From: Luteolibacter sp. LG18
Lineage (GTDB): Bacteria > Verrucomicrobiota > Verrucomicrobiia > Verrucomicrobiales > Akkermansiaceae
Length of the DNA: 64,000 bases
Assembly: GCF_036322585.1 (NCBI RefSeq)
Contig: NZ_AP024600.1
Coordinates: forward strand, 3,224,001-3,288,000
Direction: 5' to 3'
Both the position numbers and the translations under genes were made by a program. The notes under the pieces are model-generated. The model was not told the origin of the DNA, ran no database searches, and saw nothing but the letters and a program-made list of their open reading frames with translations. This document shows positions 17,300 to 25,872 of this stretch, one piece after another (position 1 is the first letter of the stretch; every line of letters starts with the position of its first letter).

Positions 17300-20200
17300 T
17301 CATGGAGGCGGCAGGACGAAGGTGTTCACGTCCAGGACCACCCGGCCACCGGTGGTGGAGCCGGGGAAGTAGCCGACGGCCTGGTCGCTCTTCTGGAGGT
17401 AGAGGCCGGTGCCGCGCACCGACTTGCCGAGCACCGGATCGAAGACGGTGAAGCTGAAGGTGCCGTTGCCGCGGCTGATGCTCCAGCTCAGGAGCGATCC
17501 GGGCGGGATGACGGGGACGCCGTTGTTGACCACCGGAAGGGTGTTTTCATCCGCCAGCAGGTTGCCGCCGGCGAGCTCCATGGTACCGACTCCGCTCGGG
17601 TAGAGGCCGGTGCGGTTGAAGAGGCTGCCATTGGCGAGCAGCACGGTGTCGACCCCGCCGAGGTGGGTGCCGCCGGCGTTCGGGGCCTGCGGGGGCTTGT
17701 TCCAGACGAGTTCACCGGTGACGTCGGTGGTGGGGTTCGCCCACAGCGTGAGGTCGCCGCCGAAGCCGCCCGAGGGGTTCACACTGGGGAGGTTCGAGGT
17801 GTAGAACGCGATGGCCTTGTTGTCCGTGAGGCTGGTGCTGGCGGTGAAGGAATTGCCGTCCGGCAGCAGGCCGCGGAGGTTGGTGGTGCCGCCGCCGGTG
17901 ACGGCCGCGGTGGCGTAGCCGTAGCCGGGGTAGGTGGCGAGGTCCACGCTGCGGAGGCCGATGTGATAGGTGCCGGTGTCGTTGGTGCGGGGCACCTCGG
18001 AGTGCAGGGTGCCGGTGACGGCGCCGCCATTGAGCGAGAAGTCGATCACGCCGGAGGAGCTGCGGTCGAGCATGAGCAGGCCAGCGGGGGTGGCGACATT
18101 GACGGTGGGCGAGCCGGTCGGGAAGGTGACGCGGGTGCTGGTGTTCGAGCCGGTGGTGACGATGCGGATGGTGCCGGCGCCCTTCTTGGAAAGGCGGGCC
18201 TGGCCCCAGCCGATCACCTTGCCGGTGACATCGGTGAGCACGCCATTGTAGCCGCGCGGGCCGGAGGCGGCGCTGGTGGGCACCACGGTGACGGTGGCGG
18301 TGCCGGTGTCCGTGCCGTCCTGGTTCACGGTGTAGGTGAACTGGCCGGTGTAGCCATCCGGGATGATGAGCGTGCGGCCGTTCTCGATCTGGATGAGGGG
18401 ATCGCTCACGGAGGAGATGTAGAGCGTGCCGGGCAGGGTGTCGTTCGCCAGCGGGTTGAGGCGGGTGGGGCCGTCGGTGGCGTTGAGCGTGTCATTGGTC
18501 TGCGGGATCAGCCCGTTGCCGGAGAGGTTCACCTCGAAGGCGGCGATTTCGGCGTCGTTGCTGATGATGTGCAGGGTGTCGCCCTGGATGCCGGGGACGG
18601 TGGGCAGGAAGGTGACGGTCACGACCACCGAGGAATCGCCGGGGATGGTGCCCGCGGGGTTTCCGGTGGCGCTGAAAGCGAGGCCGGTGGTGAAGGTGGT
18701 GTAGTAGGTCAGCGGCTCGCTGCCGAGGTTCCGCAGCGTGATGGTCTTGGTGACCGGCACGTTCACGGCGGTGGCGAAGTTCGCGGTGCTCAGGTTGTCC
18801 GCCACCACGGTGCCGGTGGGGTTTTCCACCGAGAGGTCCGCCTGCGCGGCCCAAAGCACCAGGCTGCGGATGGCGGTGGCCCCGGCACCGATGTTGCCGA
18901 TGGAGGTGGCCTGGCCGGTGGCCAGATCGATCCGGTAGAGGCCGGTGGTGGCGGCGACCTGCGAGGTGAGCCAGCCCTGGCCGGTGGCGGCGGTGTTCGA
19001 GGCGGCGACGGCCACGGAGTGCGGGATGTCAAAGCCACCGATCGGGCTGATCGTCAGCGCCGGGCCGCCGAGGGTGACGGGCAGCGCGTTGGTCTGGGTG
19101 CCGGCGTTGAGCGGGTTCTGGATGTAGAGGCTGCCGGTGGTGGAGCCCAGGGTGTAGAGGGTGGTGGCCGGTCCGGTGATGGACTGGGCGTAGCTGTTGG
19201 TGTAGCCGGCGGAGCGGATGCCGGTGAGGCTGAGCGGGGCGTCCGGATTGGTGCCGGCGACCGCCGCGCCATTCAGGTCGCCATCGATCGGCACGCCGGT
19301 GGTCGGATTGATGCGGAAGTTCAGGCCGGTGCCGGTGACCACGCGCAGGCGGTCGAGGGTGGGGTTGAAATCCATGCCGTAGCCGCTGGTGGCGGGATCC
19401 GGGAAATCGATGGCGACGGCGGAGGCATTGACGTAGGCGATGCCCGAGGCGGCCCCGACCAGGGTGAGGCCGCCGGTCTGCGGATCGACGAGGTAAAGCG
19501 AGCCGGTGTTGGCGGTGGCATTGATGCCGAGGCCGTAGAGCTGGCCGGTCTGCGGGCGGCTGGAGAGGGCCACCAGGGTTTCACCGGGAGTCAGCGAGAC
19601 CACGCCGACCGCCACGGTGGTGGTGGTGGTGGGCGTGGCGGGATTGAAGCGGACGAGGTTCGCGCCATCCGCGGTGAGGGTGAGGGCCGCGCCGGTGTTC
19701 GGGACCAGGGCGGAGGAGCGCACGATCAGGCCGGTGTCTCCCAGCAGGGTGGCCGCGGCGGTGACGAGGTTGATCGAGTAGAGCTTCGAGGAAACGCCGC
19801 CGGTATTGGAGACGAGGTAGCCGATGCCGGAGGCGACGGCGGTGTTGCTCGCGGGGGCGTTCACGCCCGGGGCGATGTCGAAGGACGAGCGGGAGACATC
19901 GAGCGCGACGGCGCTGAGGGTGATGCCGGCGACGAGCGTCTGGGTGCCGCTGTTCGGATTGCTCTGGATGTAGAGCGAGTTGGTGGTGTCGTTGATCGTG
20001 TAGAGCGTCGCGATGTTGCCGTTGTTCGGGACGTTGTTGGTGTAGGCGGCCGCGCCCACGGTGGTGGTGGCGCCGTTGATCGCGCCATCCGGGTTGGTGC
20101 CGGTGGTCACGGCGCCGCCGTTGTCACCGTCCACACCCGCGCCGGTGTTCGGGTTGATGCGGAAATTGAGGCTGCCTGCGACGACTCGGAGTCGGTCCAC

Positions 20201-20668
20201 GGCGGGGTTGAAATCGATGTCCCACTTCACCGTGAGCGGATCGGGGAAGTCGGTGGCAAGGACGCCATTCGAGGTGAAGGCGATCTGCGAGGCGGTGCCG
20301 ACCACGGAGGCGAAGCCGGTGGTCGGGTTCACGATGTAAAGGGTGGCGGTGTCCGTGGTGGAGTTCACGCCGAGTCCGTAGAGGAGCTGGTTCTGCGGGC
20401 GCACGTCGATGGCCACCAGGGATTCACCGGCGGTCAGGCCGGTGACGGTCACCGGGGTGGTGGGCGCGGACGGATTGAGGGTGAGGAGGGTGGAGATTTT
20501 TCCATCCTCGGTGAGGAGGTGCATGGTGTCCGCTCCCGCCTGGGCGGCGCAGAGGCCGGTGGCCGTCAGTAGCGCGAGACGCAGCAGGGAGCCGCGGGAG
20601 CGGCCGGTGGAAACCGGGGCAGGGGCCTGCCGTGGCGGGAAAGTGTGAGGGGCGGGATGGGATGACAT
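17300..20668 (-). CDS. Large secreted protein with two DUF4394-like modules
   Basis: This 1,122-residue exported protein has a basic N-terminus and a signal peptide ending near residue 46 (CAAQAGAD). Two ~270-residue modules share motifs such as GESLVAIDVRPQNQLLYGLG, FRINPNTGAGVDGD and GETLVALSSRPQTGQLYGLG, FRINPTTGVPIDGD. These match the DUF4394 family, a predicted beta-propeller-like surface domain. Then come an Ig-like choice-of-anchor segment (TITLRNLGSEPL, VTVTFLPTVPG) and a long beta-rich C-terminus common in Verrucomicrobia secreted proteins. Function is unknown; adhesion or matrix roles are plausible. A terminator follows it. Confidence 0.7.
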   Translation of the reverse strand: MSSHPAPHTFPPRQAPAPVSTGRSRGSLLRLALLTATGLCAAQAGADTMHLLTEDGKISTLLTLNPSAPTTPVTVTGLTAGESLVAIDVRPQNQLLYGLGVNSTTDTATLYIVNPTTGFASVVGTASQIAFTSNGVLATDFPDPLTVKWDIDFNPAVDRLRVVAGSLNFRINPNTGAGVDGDNGGAVTTGTNPDGAINGATTTVGAAAYTNNVPNNGNIATLYTINDTTNSLYIQSNPNSGTQTLVAGITLSAVALDVSRSSFDIAPGVNAPASNTAVASGIGYLVSNTGGVSSKLYSINLVTAAATLLGDTGLIVRSSALVPNTGAALTLTADGANLVRFNPATPTTTTTVAVGVVSLTPGETLVALSSRPQTGQLYGLGINATANTGSLYLVDPQTGGLTLVGAASGIAYVNASAVAIDFPDPATSGYGMDFNPTLDRLRVVTGTGLNFRINPTTGVPIDGDLNGAAVAGTNPDAPLSLTGIRSAGYTNSYAQSITGPATTLYTLGSTTGSLYIQNPLNAGTQTNALPVTLGGPALTISPIGGFDIPHSVAVAASNTAATGQGWLTSQVAATTGLYRIDLATGQATSIGNIGAGATAIRSLVLWAAQADLSVENPTGTVVADNLSTANFATAVNVPVTKTITLRNLGSEPLTYYTTFTTGLAFSATGNPAGTIPGDSSVVVTVTFLPTVPGIQGDTLHIISNDAEIAAFEVNLSGNGLIPQTNDTLNATDGPTRLNPLANDTLPGTLYISSVSDPLIQIENGRTLIIPDGYTGQFTYTVNQDGTDTGTATVTVVPTSAASGPRGYNGVLTDVTGKVIGWGQARLSKKGAGTIRIVTTGSNTSTRVTFPTGSPTVNVATPAGLLMLDRSSSGVIDFSLNGGAVTGTLHSEVPRTNDTGTYHIGLRSVDLATYPGYGYATAAVTGGGTTNLRGLLPDGNSFTASTSLTDNKAIAFYTSNLPSVNPSGGFGGDLTLWANPTTDVTGELVWNKPPQAPNAGGTHLGGVDTVLLANGSLFNRTGLYPSGVGTMELAGGNLLADENTLPVVNNGVPVIPPGSLLSWSISRGNGTFSFTVFDPVLGKSVRGTGLYLQKSDQAVGYFPGSTTGGRVVLDVNTFVLPPP

Positions 20669-20810
20669 GGTTGTGGAACGGTCTTTGAGCGTCGATCAAA
20701 CTATCCACTAAATCCGGATAGAGAAGACACTTTTTCCACAAACCTTGATAGAGGTATAAGGCCGCCGACGTGGCGGTCATCTCCGGCCTCCGCACTGACA
20801 CATGATGGGA

Positions 20811-20862
20811 CGCCCGGTGGATGGCCGGGCGCCCCCTCATCGCATTGCTAATGTACCCTGAA
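20811..20862 (+). repeat. Hairpin plus ATTGC element upstream of regulator 1
   Basis: A CGCCCGG/CCGGGCG hairpin (20811-20831) is followed by CCTCATCGCATTGCTAATG and TACCCTG. The same arrangement lies upstream of the paralogous regulator at 22.3 kb, and in reverse orientation at the terminator at 29.3 kb. It may be a shared regulatory leader or a short dispersed repeat. Confidence 0.55.
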
Positions 20863-21015
20863 AAAACTTTTTGGGGCGGACGCGGCGTGGGAAACTCCGT
20901 TGGGTTCCGGGGCTTCCCACGCCGGCCGTGTGGCTGGGTTTATGCCTCCCGGAGTCGCAGTTCACAGGCCACCCGCGGGCGCTTCCACTGTGGTGTGTTG
21001 GGGTACAGTTGGGCT

Positions 21016-21045
21016 TTGACAAGGACCCGCCGTTGTCCCGAGGAT
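21016..21045 (+). promoter_or_regulatory. Predicted promoter of regulator 1
   Basis: TTGACA (21016-21021), an 18-bp spacer and GAGGAT (21040-21045) lie 6 bp before the GTG start, so transcription could begin at the start codon. GAGG might instead act as a ribosome-binding site. Confidence 0.45.
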
Positions 21046-21051
21046 GGGGCC

Positions 21052-22116
21052 GTGAACCCGCTGGAACGGAAGAACCTGCCGGTGCGGCTGGCGGACGAGA
21101 TCGAGCGCGCGATCCGGGCGGGCGAGTGGACGGTCCGCCTCCCGGGCCACCGCACGCTGATGAAGACGTACGCGGTGAGCGCGAAGACGTGCATCGCCGC
21201 GATCGCCCACCTGCAGGAGCGCGGGCTGGTGTCCTCCCCGGAGCAGGGGAAGCGCCACCGGATCCTGCTGGAGGGGAAGCCCGCCACCCACGGCCTGGAA
21301 ACGCTGCTGATGCTCGATGACATGAGCGCGCCGAGCGGCGGCCACCGGCTCTCGCTGCAGGCCTATGCCGAGGCGTGGGAGGAAACCGGCGGCCGGGTGG
21401 TGAGCCTGCGTTTCGATTTTCCCCGCTACCGCCACCCCGGGCACCTGCTGCGGGAGGCGGTGGCGACCCACCGCGCGGACGCGCTCTACCTGCAGGTAGC
21501 CACCGCGCCTTGGGTGCGTGCGGCTGCCCGGCTGCGGCCGACCTACCTGGATGGCGGCGAGTGGGGTCCGGAGAAGAACTACACCGGCGTCGGGTTCAAG
21601 ATGGGCATCACCGTCGGCGAGGTGGCCAGGGCCCTGCGGGCGCTGGGCCACGAGCGCATCGCGGTGCCGCTGGAGCTGGTGGGGCCGATCTTTGAAGCGG
21701 GCATTCGCACCCATCTGGCGGAGGCGCTGGAGCTGCGGGACGGATCATCGCGGGTGGCGGCGCTTTCGCCGGTGTTCCCGGAGGGGCTGCCGGAGGCGTG
21801 GCTGGGGTATTGGAAGAAGCTGTTTGCCTCCACGCGGCCCACGGCGGTGATCGTGACCAAGGACTTGCACTTCCTTTCGCTCCAGGGGTTCTGCACGCAG
21901 CACGGGATCGCGATCCCGCGGGATGTGTCCGTGGTGTGCCTGGAAAGCACGGACGCGCTGGCCTGGTGCAGCCCGGTGCCGACCCGCATGCGCTTCCCGA
22001 TCGAGGAGGCGATCCTGTATTTCAAGAAGTGGATCCGCGGCGGTTGCCGCCCGCTCGGCACGCGGGTGCTGCCGATGGAGCAGGTGCCCGGTGCCACCGT
22101 GGCCCCGCCGAGGTGA
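21052..22116 (+). CDS. GntR-type winged-helix / LacI-type sensor hybrid regulator 1
   Basis: This 354-residue protein has an N-terminal winged helix-turn-helix (residues ~5-70: LADEIERAIRAGEWTVRLPGHRTLMKTYAVSAKT). It is joined to a periplasmic-binding-protein-like sensor domain as in LacI regulators (LGHERIAVPLEL; RPTAVIVTKDLHFLSLQGF; GIAIPRDVSVVCLES). It is predicted to bind DNA in response to a sugar-like ligand. The GTG start at 21052 matches the start of the paralogue at 22578 residue for residue (MNPLERKNL). The two are the same length, so they arose by duplication. Target genes are not evident; neighbouring glycan-degradation genes are candidates. Confidence 0.8.
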   Translation: MNPLERKNLPVRLADEIERAIRAGEWTVRLPGHRTLMKTYAVSAKTCIAAIAHLQERGLVSSPEQGKRHRILLEGKPATHGLETLLMLDDMSAPSGGHRLSLQAYAEAWEETGGRVVSLRFDFPRYRHPGHLLREAVATHRADALYLQVATAPWVRAAARLRPTYLDGGEWGPEKNYTGVGFKMGITVGEVARALRALGHERIAVPLELVGPIFEAGIRTHLAEALELRDGSSRVAALSPVFPEGLPEAWLGYWKKLFASTRPTAVIVTKDLHFLSLQGFCTQHGIAIPRDVSVVCLESTDALAWCSPVPTRMRFPIEEAILYFKKWIRGGCRPLGTRVLPMEQVPGATVAPPR

Positions 22117-22163
22117 GGCGCTGGGTGGATGCGCGAACTCCCTTGCACGGCTGGTCCGCCATT

Positions 22164-22256
22164 GAGGGGCTAGGGTTCAGGGGCTGGGGGCTAGGAAGAG
22201 AGGGAAGAACCAGAGTAGCGCTCTTCCTCTTCCTAGCCCCTAGCCCCTAGCCCCTC
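22164..22256 (+). terminator. Large inverted repeat after regulator 1
   Basis: The left arm (22164-22204, with GAGGGGCTAGGG and GGGGGCTAGGAAGAG) pairs with the right arm (22221-22256, CTTCCTCTTCCTAGCCCC then repeated TAGCCCC). The right arm holds three TAGCCCC/CTAGCCCC units. It could form a strong hairpin 47 bp beyond the stop codon. There is no T-run; it may terminate transcription or stabilise the transcript. Confidence 0.5.
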
Positions 22257-22336
22257 TACCGCGGACTGGATGTGCAAAGCCCTTCGCTTCTCTTCCCCCA
22301 CCCACGTTCTCCCGAACGCGGCCACGGAAGAGAGGC

Positions 22337-22390
22337 GCCCGGCCGCGGACGGCCGGGCACCCTCATTGCATTGCTAATATGTACCCTGGA
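22337..22390 (+). repeat. Hairpin plus ATTGC element upstream of regulator 2
   Basis: GCCCGGCC (22337-22344) and GGCCGGGC (22351-22358) form a perfect hairpin, followed by CCTCATTGCATTGCTAAT and GTACCCTG. It aligns with the element at 20811-20862 upstream of regulator 1. Confidence 0.55.
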
Positions 22391-22490
22391 AAGGAAACGG
22401 GATCGCGGCGAAGGCACCGCCACGCACCGGACGCGCGCTTCTCCTATCTCCTTCCCGGCCACGTGGTTCAAGCGGCGAGGGTGGATTCAG

Positions 22491-22513
22491 ACCGTACTGA
22501 AAACCAGTACGGT
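22491..22513. promoter_or_regulatory. Perfect inverted repeat, possible operator of regulator 2
   Basis: ACCGTACTG and CAGTACGGT flank a 5-bp centre. The site is 30 bp upstream of the predicted -35 box of regulator 2, a sensible position for an activator or autoregulatory operator. Confidence 0.5.
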
Positions 22514-22543
22514 TGAGCGCCGCCGCACGGGTTTCCTTCCGCT

Positions 22544-22572
22544 TTGACACCTCCTCCCGGCGGCGGGAGAAT
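22544..22572 (+). promoter_or_regulatory. Predicted promoter of regulator 2, possibly leaderless
   Basis: TTGACA (22544-22549), a 17-bp spacer and GAGAAT (22567-22572) end 5 bp before the GTG start. No Shine-Dalgarno sequence fits between them, so a leaderless transcript is likely if this promoter is real. Confidence 0.5.
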
Positions 22573-22577
22573 GCCGC

Positions 22578-23642
22578 GTGAATCCGCTGGAGCGAAAGAA
22601 CCTCTCGGTGCGCCTCGCCGATGAAATCGAGCGCGCGATCCGCGGGGGCGAGTGGACCGGCCACCTGCCCGGCCACCGCACGCTGATGCAGACCTATTCG
22701 GTGAGCGCCACGACGTGCATTGCCGCGATCGGCCACCTGGAGACGCGCGGCGTGATTTCCGCCGGGGAGCCGGGCAAGCGCCGCACCATTCTCGCCAAGC
22801 CGAGGTCCGCCTCCCGCGCGCTGGAGACGCTGCTCATGCTCCATGACATGAACGCGCCGAGCGGCGGCCATTCCATCGCCATCCGTGCCTACAGCGCGGT
22901 GTGGGAGGAAGGCGGCGGACGCGTGGTGAGCCAGCGGGTGGACTTCCCCCGCTACCAGCGCCCGGGCCGGTTGATGAAGGAGATCGTGGAGCGCCACCGC
23001 GCCGATGCGATCATCCTGCAGGTGGCCACGCTGCCGTGGATCAAGGCGGCGATGGCGCTGTGTCCGGCCTTCCTGGATGGCGGCGAGGTTTCGAAGATCA
23101 ACGCCGCGGGAGTCAGCTACAGCATGGGTTCCGAGATCAAGCGGATGGCCGCGATGCTGTACTCGCTGGGCCACCGCCGGATCGCCGCGCCGATGGAACT
23201 GCTGCCGAAAAGCTTCGAGGTCTCCGTGCGCACGCGCATGTCCGAGGTGCTCGGCGGTTCGCCCGGCTCCGCCCACATCGCGGCGCTGTGTCCGGTGTTT
23301 CCCGAGATCGTCCCCGCGGCCTGGCACGGCTATTGGCGGAAACTGTTCGCCACGGTGAAGCCCACGGCGGTGATCGTGAGCAAGGACCTGTACGCGCATT
23401 CCCTGTTCGGCTTCTGCTCGCGTCACGGCATCGCCATCCCGCGGGATCTCTCGGTGGTGTGTTTGGAAAGCCCGCCCTCGCTGGAGTGGTGCGATCCGGT
23501 GCCGACGCGCATGCGTTTCCCGATCAAGGTGGCGGAAGGGATTTTCCGGAAATGGCTCCGCGGCGGTTGCCGGCAGATGCCTCACACGGTGGTGCCGCTG
23601 GAATACGTGCCCGGCGAGACCGTGGCACCGCCGCGGGGATAG
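22578..23642 (+). CDS. GntR-type winged-helix / LacI-type sensor hybrid regulator 2
   Basis: This 354-residue paralogue of the gene at 21052 has the same architecture. The N-terminal winged helix-turn-helix is LADEIERAIRGGEWTGHLPGHRTLMQTYSVSATT; the sensor domain includes LGHRRIAAPMELLPKSFEV and GIAIPRDLSVVCLES. DNA-binding regions are much alike, while the ligand pocket region differs more, so the two may read related operators but different ligands. The GTG start is supported by alignment with the paralogue. A 161-bp repeat unit starts 3 bp after its stop codon. Confidence 0.8.
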   Translation: MNPLERKNLSVRLADEIERAIRGGEWTGHLPGHRTLMQTYSVSATTCIAAIGHLETRGVISAGEPGKRRTILAKPRSASRALETLLMLHDMNAPSGGHSIAIRAYSAVWEEGGGRVVSQRVDFPRYQRPGRLMKEIVERHRADAIILQVATLPWIKAAMALCPAFLDGGEVSKINAAGVSYSMGSEIKRMAAMLYSLGHRRIAAPMELLPKSFEVSVRTRMSEVLGGSPGSAHIAALCPVFPEIVPAAWHGYWRKLFATVKPTAVIVSKDLYAHSLFGFCSRHGIAIPRDLSVVCLESPPSLEWCDPVPTRMRFPIKVAEGIFRKWLRGGCRQMPHTVVPLEYVPGETVAPPRG

Positions 23643-23645
23643 GAA

Positions 23646-23789
23646 AGGTAGGGTCATCTCGCCGAGATGACCGGGCGGTGGACGACGTTCGCGGAAAAGG
23701 CTCCGCCCCCGCAGACGCAGGGCAGGGGACGCGCCGGTGGGAGCGGACGGGGGGGAGACCCGGTCGCCCACGGCGGTGCGACCCTACCT
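23646..23789 (+). repeat. 161-bp palindromic repeat, single unit
   Basis: A full-length solitary unit with AGGTAGGGT at the start, the TCATCTCGCCGAGATGA hairpin and the terminal ACCCTACCT. It sits between regulator 2 and the ECF sigma gene. Confidence 0.9.
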
Positions 23790-23883
23790 TTGCGCCGCGT
23801 TCCACGTTCAGAAAAATTCCCGCTCCGGTCATAAATTTCCGCCGGTCCGGCGCTATGTTCCATGGGAGCCCCCTCCCGTGCGC

Positions 23884-24378
23884 ATGGAAAGTGAAGCGAC
23901 ATCCTCCGACTGGGATACCTGGCTGGCCGCCATGGTCGACCGCTTCCTGCTCTTCGCCCGTCAGCAGACGCGCTGCGGCCACGATGCCGAGGACGTGCTC
24001 CAGGAATCGCTCGTCGAGACCTGGAAACGCGCCGGCGGCCGGCCCGAGTCCGCCCTGGTCTTCGCCACCATCCGCCGCCGCGCCATCGACCTCGGCCGCC
24101 GCACCGACCGCCGCGTGAAACGCGAGCAGGCCGAGGCCCTCGACGCCCCCTTCACCCTGCCCGCCCACGATGACGACGCGCCGCTGCTCCGCGAGCTGGA
24201 GGGCGCGCTCGCCCACCTCCCCGCGCCGCAGCGCGAGGTGCTCACGCTGAAGTTCTGGGGCGGCCTCACCTTCGAACAGGTCGCCGCCACCCTGGAGATC
24301 CCGCAGGGCACCGCCGCCTCCCGCTACCGCTCCGCGCTCGAAACCCTCCGCCACTCCCTCACCCCGGCCCTGTCATGA
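23884..24378 (+). CDS. ECF-type RNA polymerase sigma factor
   Basis: This 164-residue protein has sigma region 2 (GHDAEDVLQESLVETWKRAG, then RRRAIDLGRRTDRR) and region 4 (PAPQREVLTLKFWGGLTFEQ, then VAATLEIPQGTAASRYRSALETLR), the minimal ECF architecture. It redirects RNA polymerase to a specific regulon. The ATG at 23884 was chosen; a GTG two codons upstream is possible. Its stop overlaps the next start (ATGA), and the next protein has the layout of an anti-sigma factor. The third gene encodes an exported PDZ protein, so an envelope-stress type module is plausible. Confidence 0.88.
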   Translation: MESEATSSDWDTWLAAMVDRFLLFARQQTRCGHDAEDVLQESLVETWKRAGGRPESALVFATIRRRAIDLGRRTDRRVKREQAEALDAPFTLPAHDDDAPLLRELEGALAHLPAPQREVLTLKFWGGLTFEQVAATLEIPQGTAASRYRSALETLRHSLTPALS

Positions 24379-24824
24379 ATGCTCCCGATCCACTGGAAGC
24401 CCTGCTGGCGAAACTCACGCCCACCCCCGCCGATCCCGCCCTGATGCAGCGCCTCCGCGCGGCGAACCCGGACGCGCCCGCCAAGGTGATTCATTTTCCG
24501 CTCCGCCGCTGGCTCGCCATCGCCGCCGCCATCGCCGTGATGGCCCCGCTCGCATGGCAGTCCCGCGAAACACCCGCCGCCCCGCGCCCCATCGCCACCA
24601 CGCCCGCTGCCGCCCCGCAGCCGGGATCGGCGCTGGAAAGCCGCCAGCACCTCATGGACGTCACCGACCTGGGCATCGTGACCCGCGGCGACCGCCAGCC
24701 GGAGCGCCTGATCCGCACCACCTGGATCGATGAAATTTACTACGTTCCTAGTGCCGGAACCGAGCCGGTGAAGGAAGTCCGCCTCCGCGAGGAGGTGATG
24801 CCCGTGAGCCTGACCACCTACTGA
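24375..24824 (+). CDS. Putative anti-sigma factor, single-pass membrane protein
   Basis: This 149-residue protein has a short cytoplasmic N-terminus (MNAPDPLEALLAKLTPTPAD), one membrane helix at about residues 44-61 (RRWLAIAAAIAVMAPLAW) and a periplasmic tail of about 85 residues. Its start overlaps the sigma gene by 4 bp. No zinc-finger motif (HxxxCxxC) is seen, so the anti-sigma role rests on position and topology. Confidence 0.6.
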   Translation: MNAPDPLEALLAKLTPTPADPALMQRLRAANPDAPAKVIHFPLRRWLAIAAAIAVMAPLAWQSRETPAAPRPIATTPAAAPQPGSALESRQHLMDVTDLGIVTRGDRQPERLIRTTWIDEIYYVPSAGTEPVKEVRLREEVMPVSLTTY

Positions 24825-24857
24825 TCCCCCTGGGAAAACCATCCAAACCATCATGCC

Positions 24858-25772
24858 ATGAACACGAACCGAACCACCCTGGCCGCCCTGCTCGCGGCCC
24901 TCGCCACGGCCTCCGCGCAGGAACCCGCCCCCGCGCCGGTCGTCAAGCCCCTGCCGCCCGCCCGCCTCCATCCCGCCGAACCGCGCGAGCCCGGCGAGCC
25001 CACCCACGCCGAGGCCGCCGTGAGCGTCTTCAGCAGCGGGGGAGAGGGCGAGGGCAATGTGGTCATCGCCGTGGATGGCGACCACGTCGCAAATCCGATG
25101 CGCTGGCAATACCGGCTGGACGGGGACGATCAAGCGATGCCCCTCAGCCCGCGCGAGGGCCCCATCGGCTACCTCGGTGTCTCCACCGTGCTGCCCGGCC
25201 CGGAAGTCGCCGCCCAGCTCCCCATTCCGCCGGACACCGGGCTCGTCGTCGCGGCGCTCACCAAGGACAGCGCCGCCGACAAGGCCGGACTGGAGCGCAA
25301 TGACGTGCTGGTGCGCCTGGACGACCAGATCCTCATCCATCCGCGCCAGTTCGCCGTGCTGGTGGCGAACCACAAGCCCGGCGACACCGTGAAGCTCACG
25401 CTGCTGCGGAAGGGCAAGCAACAGGAGATCACCGCCACCCTCGACAAGCGCGAGCTGCCGAAGAACCCGCCCGCGCAGGCGAGGACCTTTCGCTTCGAGG
25501 GCCGCGATGGCGGGGGCGGTCCGTCCATCACCATCGATGGCCAGCCGGTCGAACCCCTCCGCACCTTCACCAAGCGCCTCCAGGCCGGAGACGATCTCGA
25601 TCCGCAGATCCGCGAGATCCGCGAGCGCGTGGAACAGCTCGCGAAGCAACGGCTGGAACTCCACTCGCCCGAAATGAGGAAACCCGCCGAGAACGCGGAA
25701 GCCCGCGTGCGCGAACTCCAGGAGCGCATCGAACAGCTCACGCGGGAGTTGGAAGCGAAGGAAAAGAAATGA
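24858..25772 (+). CDS. Exported PDZ-domain protein with C-terminal coiled coil
   Basis: This 304-residue protein has a signal peptide (MNTNRTTLAALLAALATASAQ) and a Pro-rich linker. A PDZ domain lies at about residues 98-190 (GYLGVSTVLPGPEVAAQL; DSAADKAGLERNDVLVRLDDQ; PGDTVKLTLLRKGKQQEI), as in HtrA proteases. No trypsin-like protease domain is present. The C-terminal ~70 residues form a coiled coil (EIRERVEQLAKQRLEL; RVRELQERIEQLTRELEAK). It follows the sigma/anti-sigma pair by 33 bp and may be the periplasmic sensor or effector of that module. A terminator follows. Confidence 0.75.
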   Translation: MNTNRTTLAALLAALATASAQEPAPAPVVKPLPPARLHPAEPREPGEPTHAEAAVSVFSSGGEGEGNVVIAVDGDHVANPMRWQYRLDGDDQAMPLSPREGPIGYLGVSTVLPGPEVAAQLPIPPDTGLVVAALTKDSAADKAGLERNDVLVRLDDQILIHPRQFAVLVANHKPGDTVKLTLLRKGKQQEITATLDKRELPKNPPAQARTFRFEGRDGGGGPSITIDGQPVEPLRTFTKRLQAGDDLDPQIREIRERVEQLAKQRLELHSPEMRKPAENAEARVRELQERIEQLTRELEAKEKK

Positions 25773-25786
25773 AGCGCGCGCCGAAA

Positions 25787-25872
25787 AGGTAGGGTCGCAC
25801 GCCGGAGCGGCCGGGTCTAACAGCTCCGTCCGCTCCCACGAGCCCGCCCCATCCCTTCGTGGGATGGGGCGG
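25787..25872 (-). repeat. 161-bp repeat, partial unit (reverse orientation)
   Basis: The AGGTAGGGTCGCAC end and the central GC-rich stem of a unit are present; the other half is missing. The central stem is now directly followed by seven Ts and works as a terminator. Confidence 0.8.

Noticed and set aside
17213-20572. 1,119-codon open frame on the plus strand opposite the DUF4394-like gene
   Set aside because: It is low-complexity Gly/Val/Ala/Arg sequence without domains, antisense to a protein with clear family motifs, and it begins inside the repeat array.
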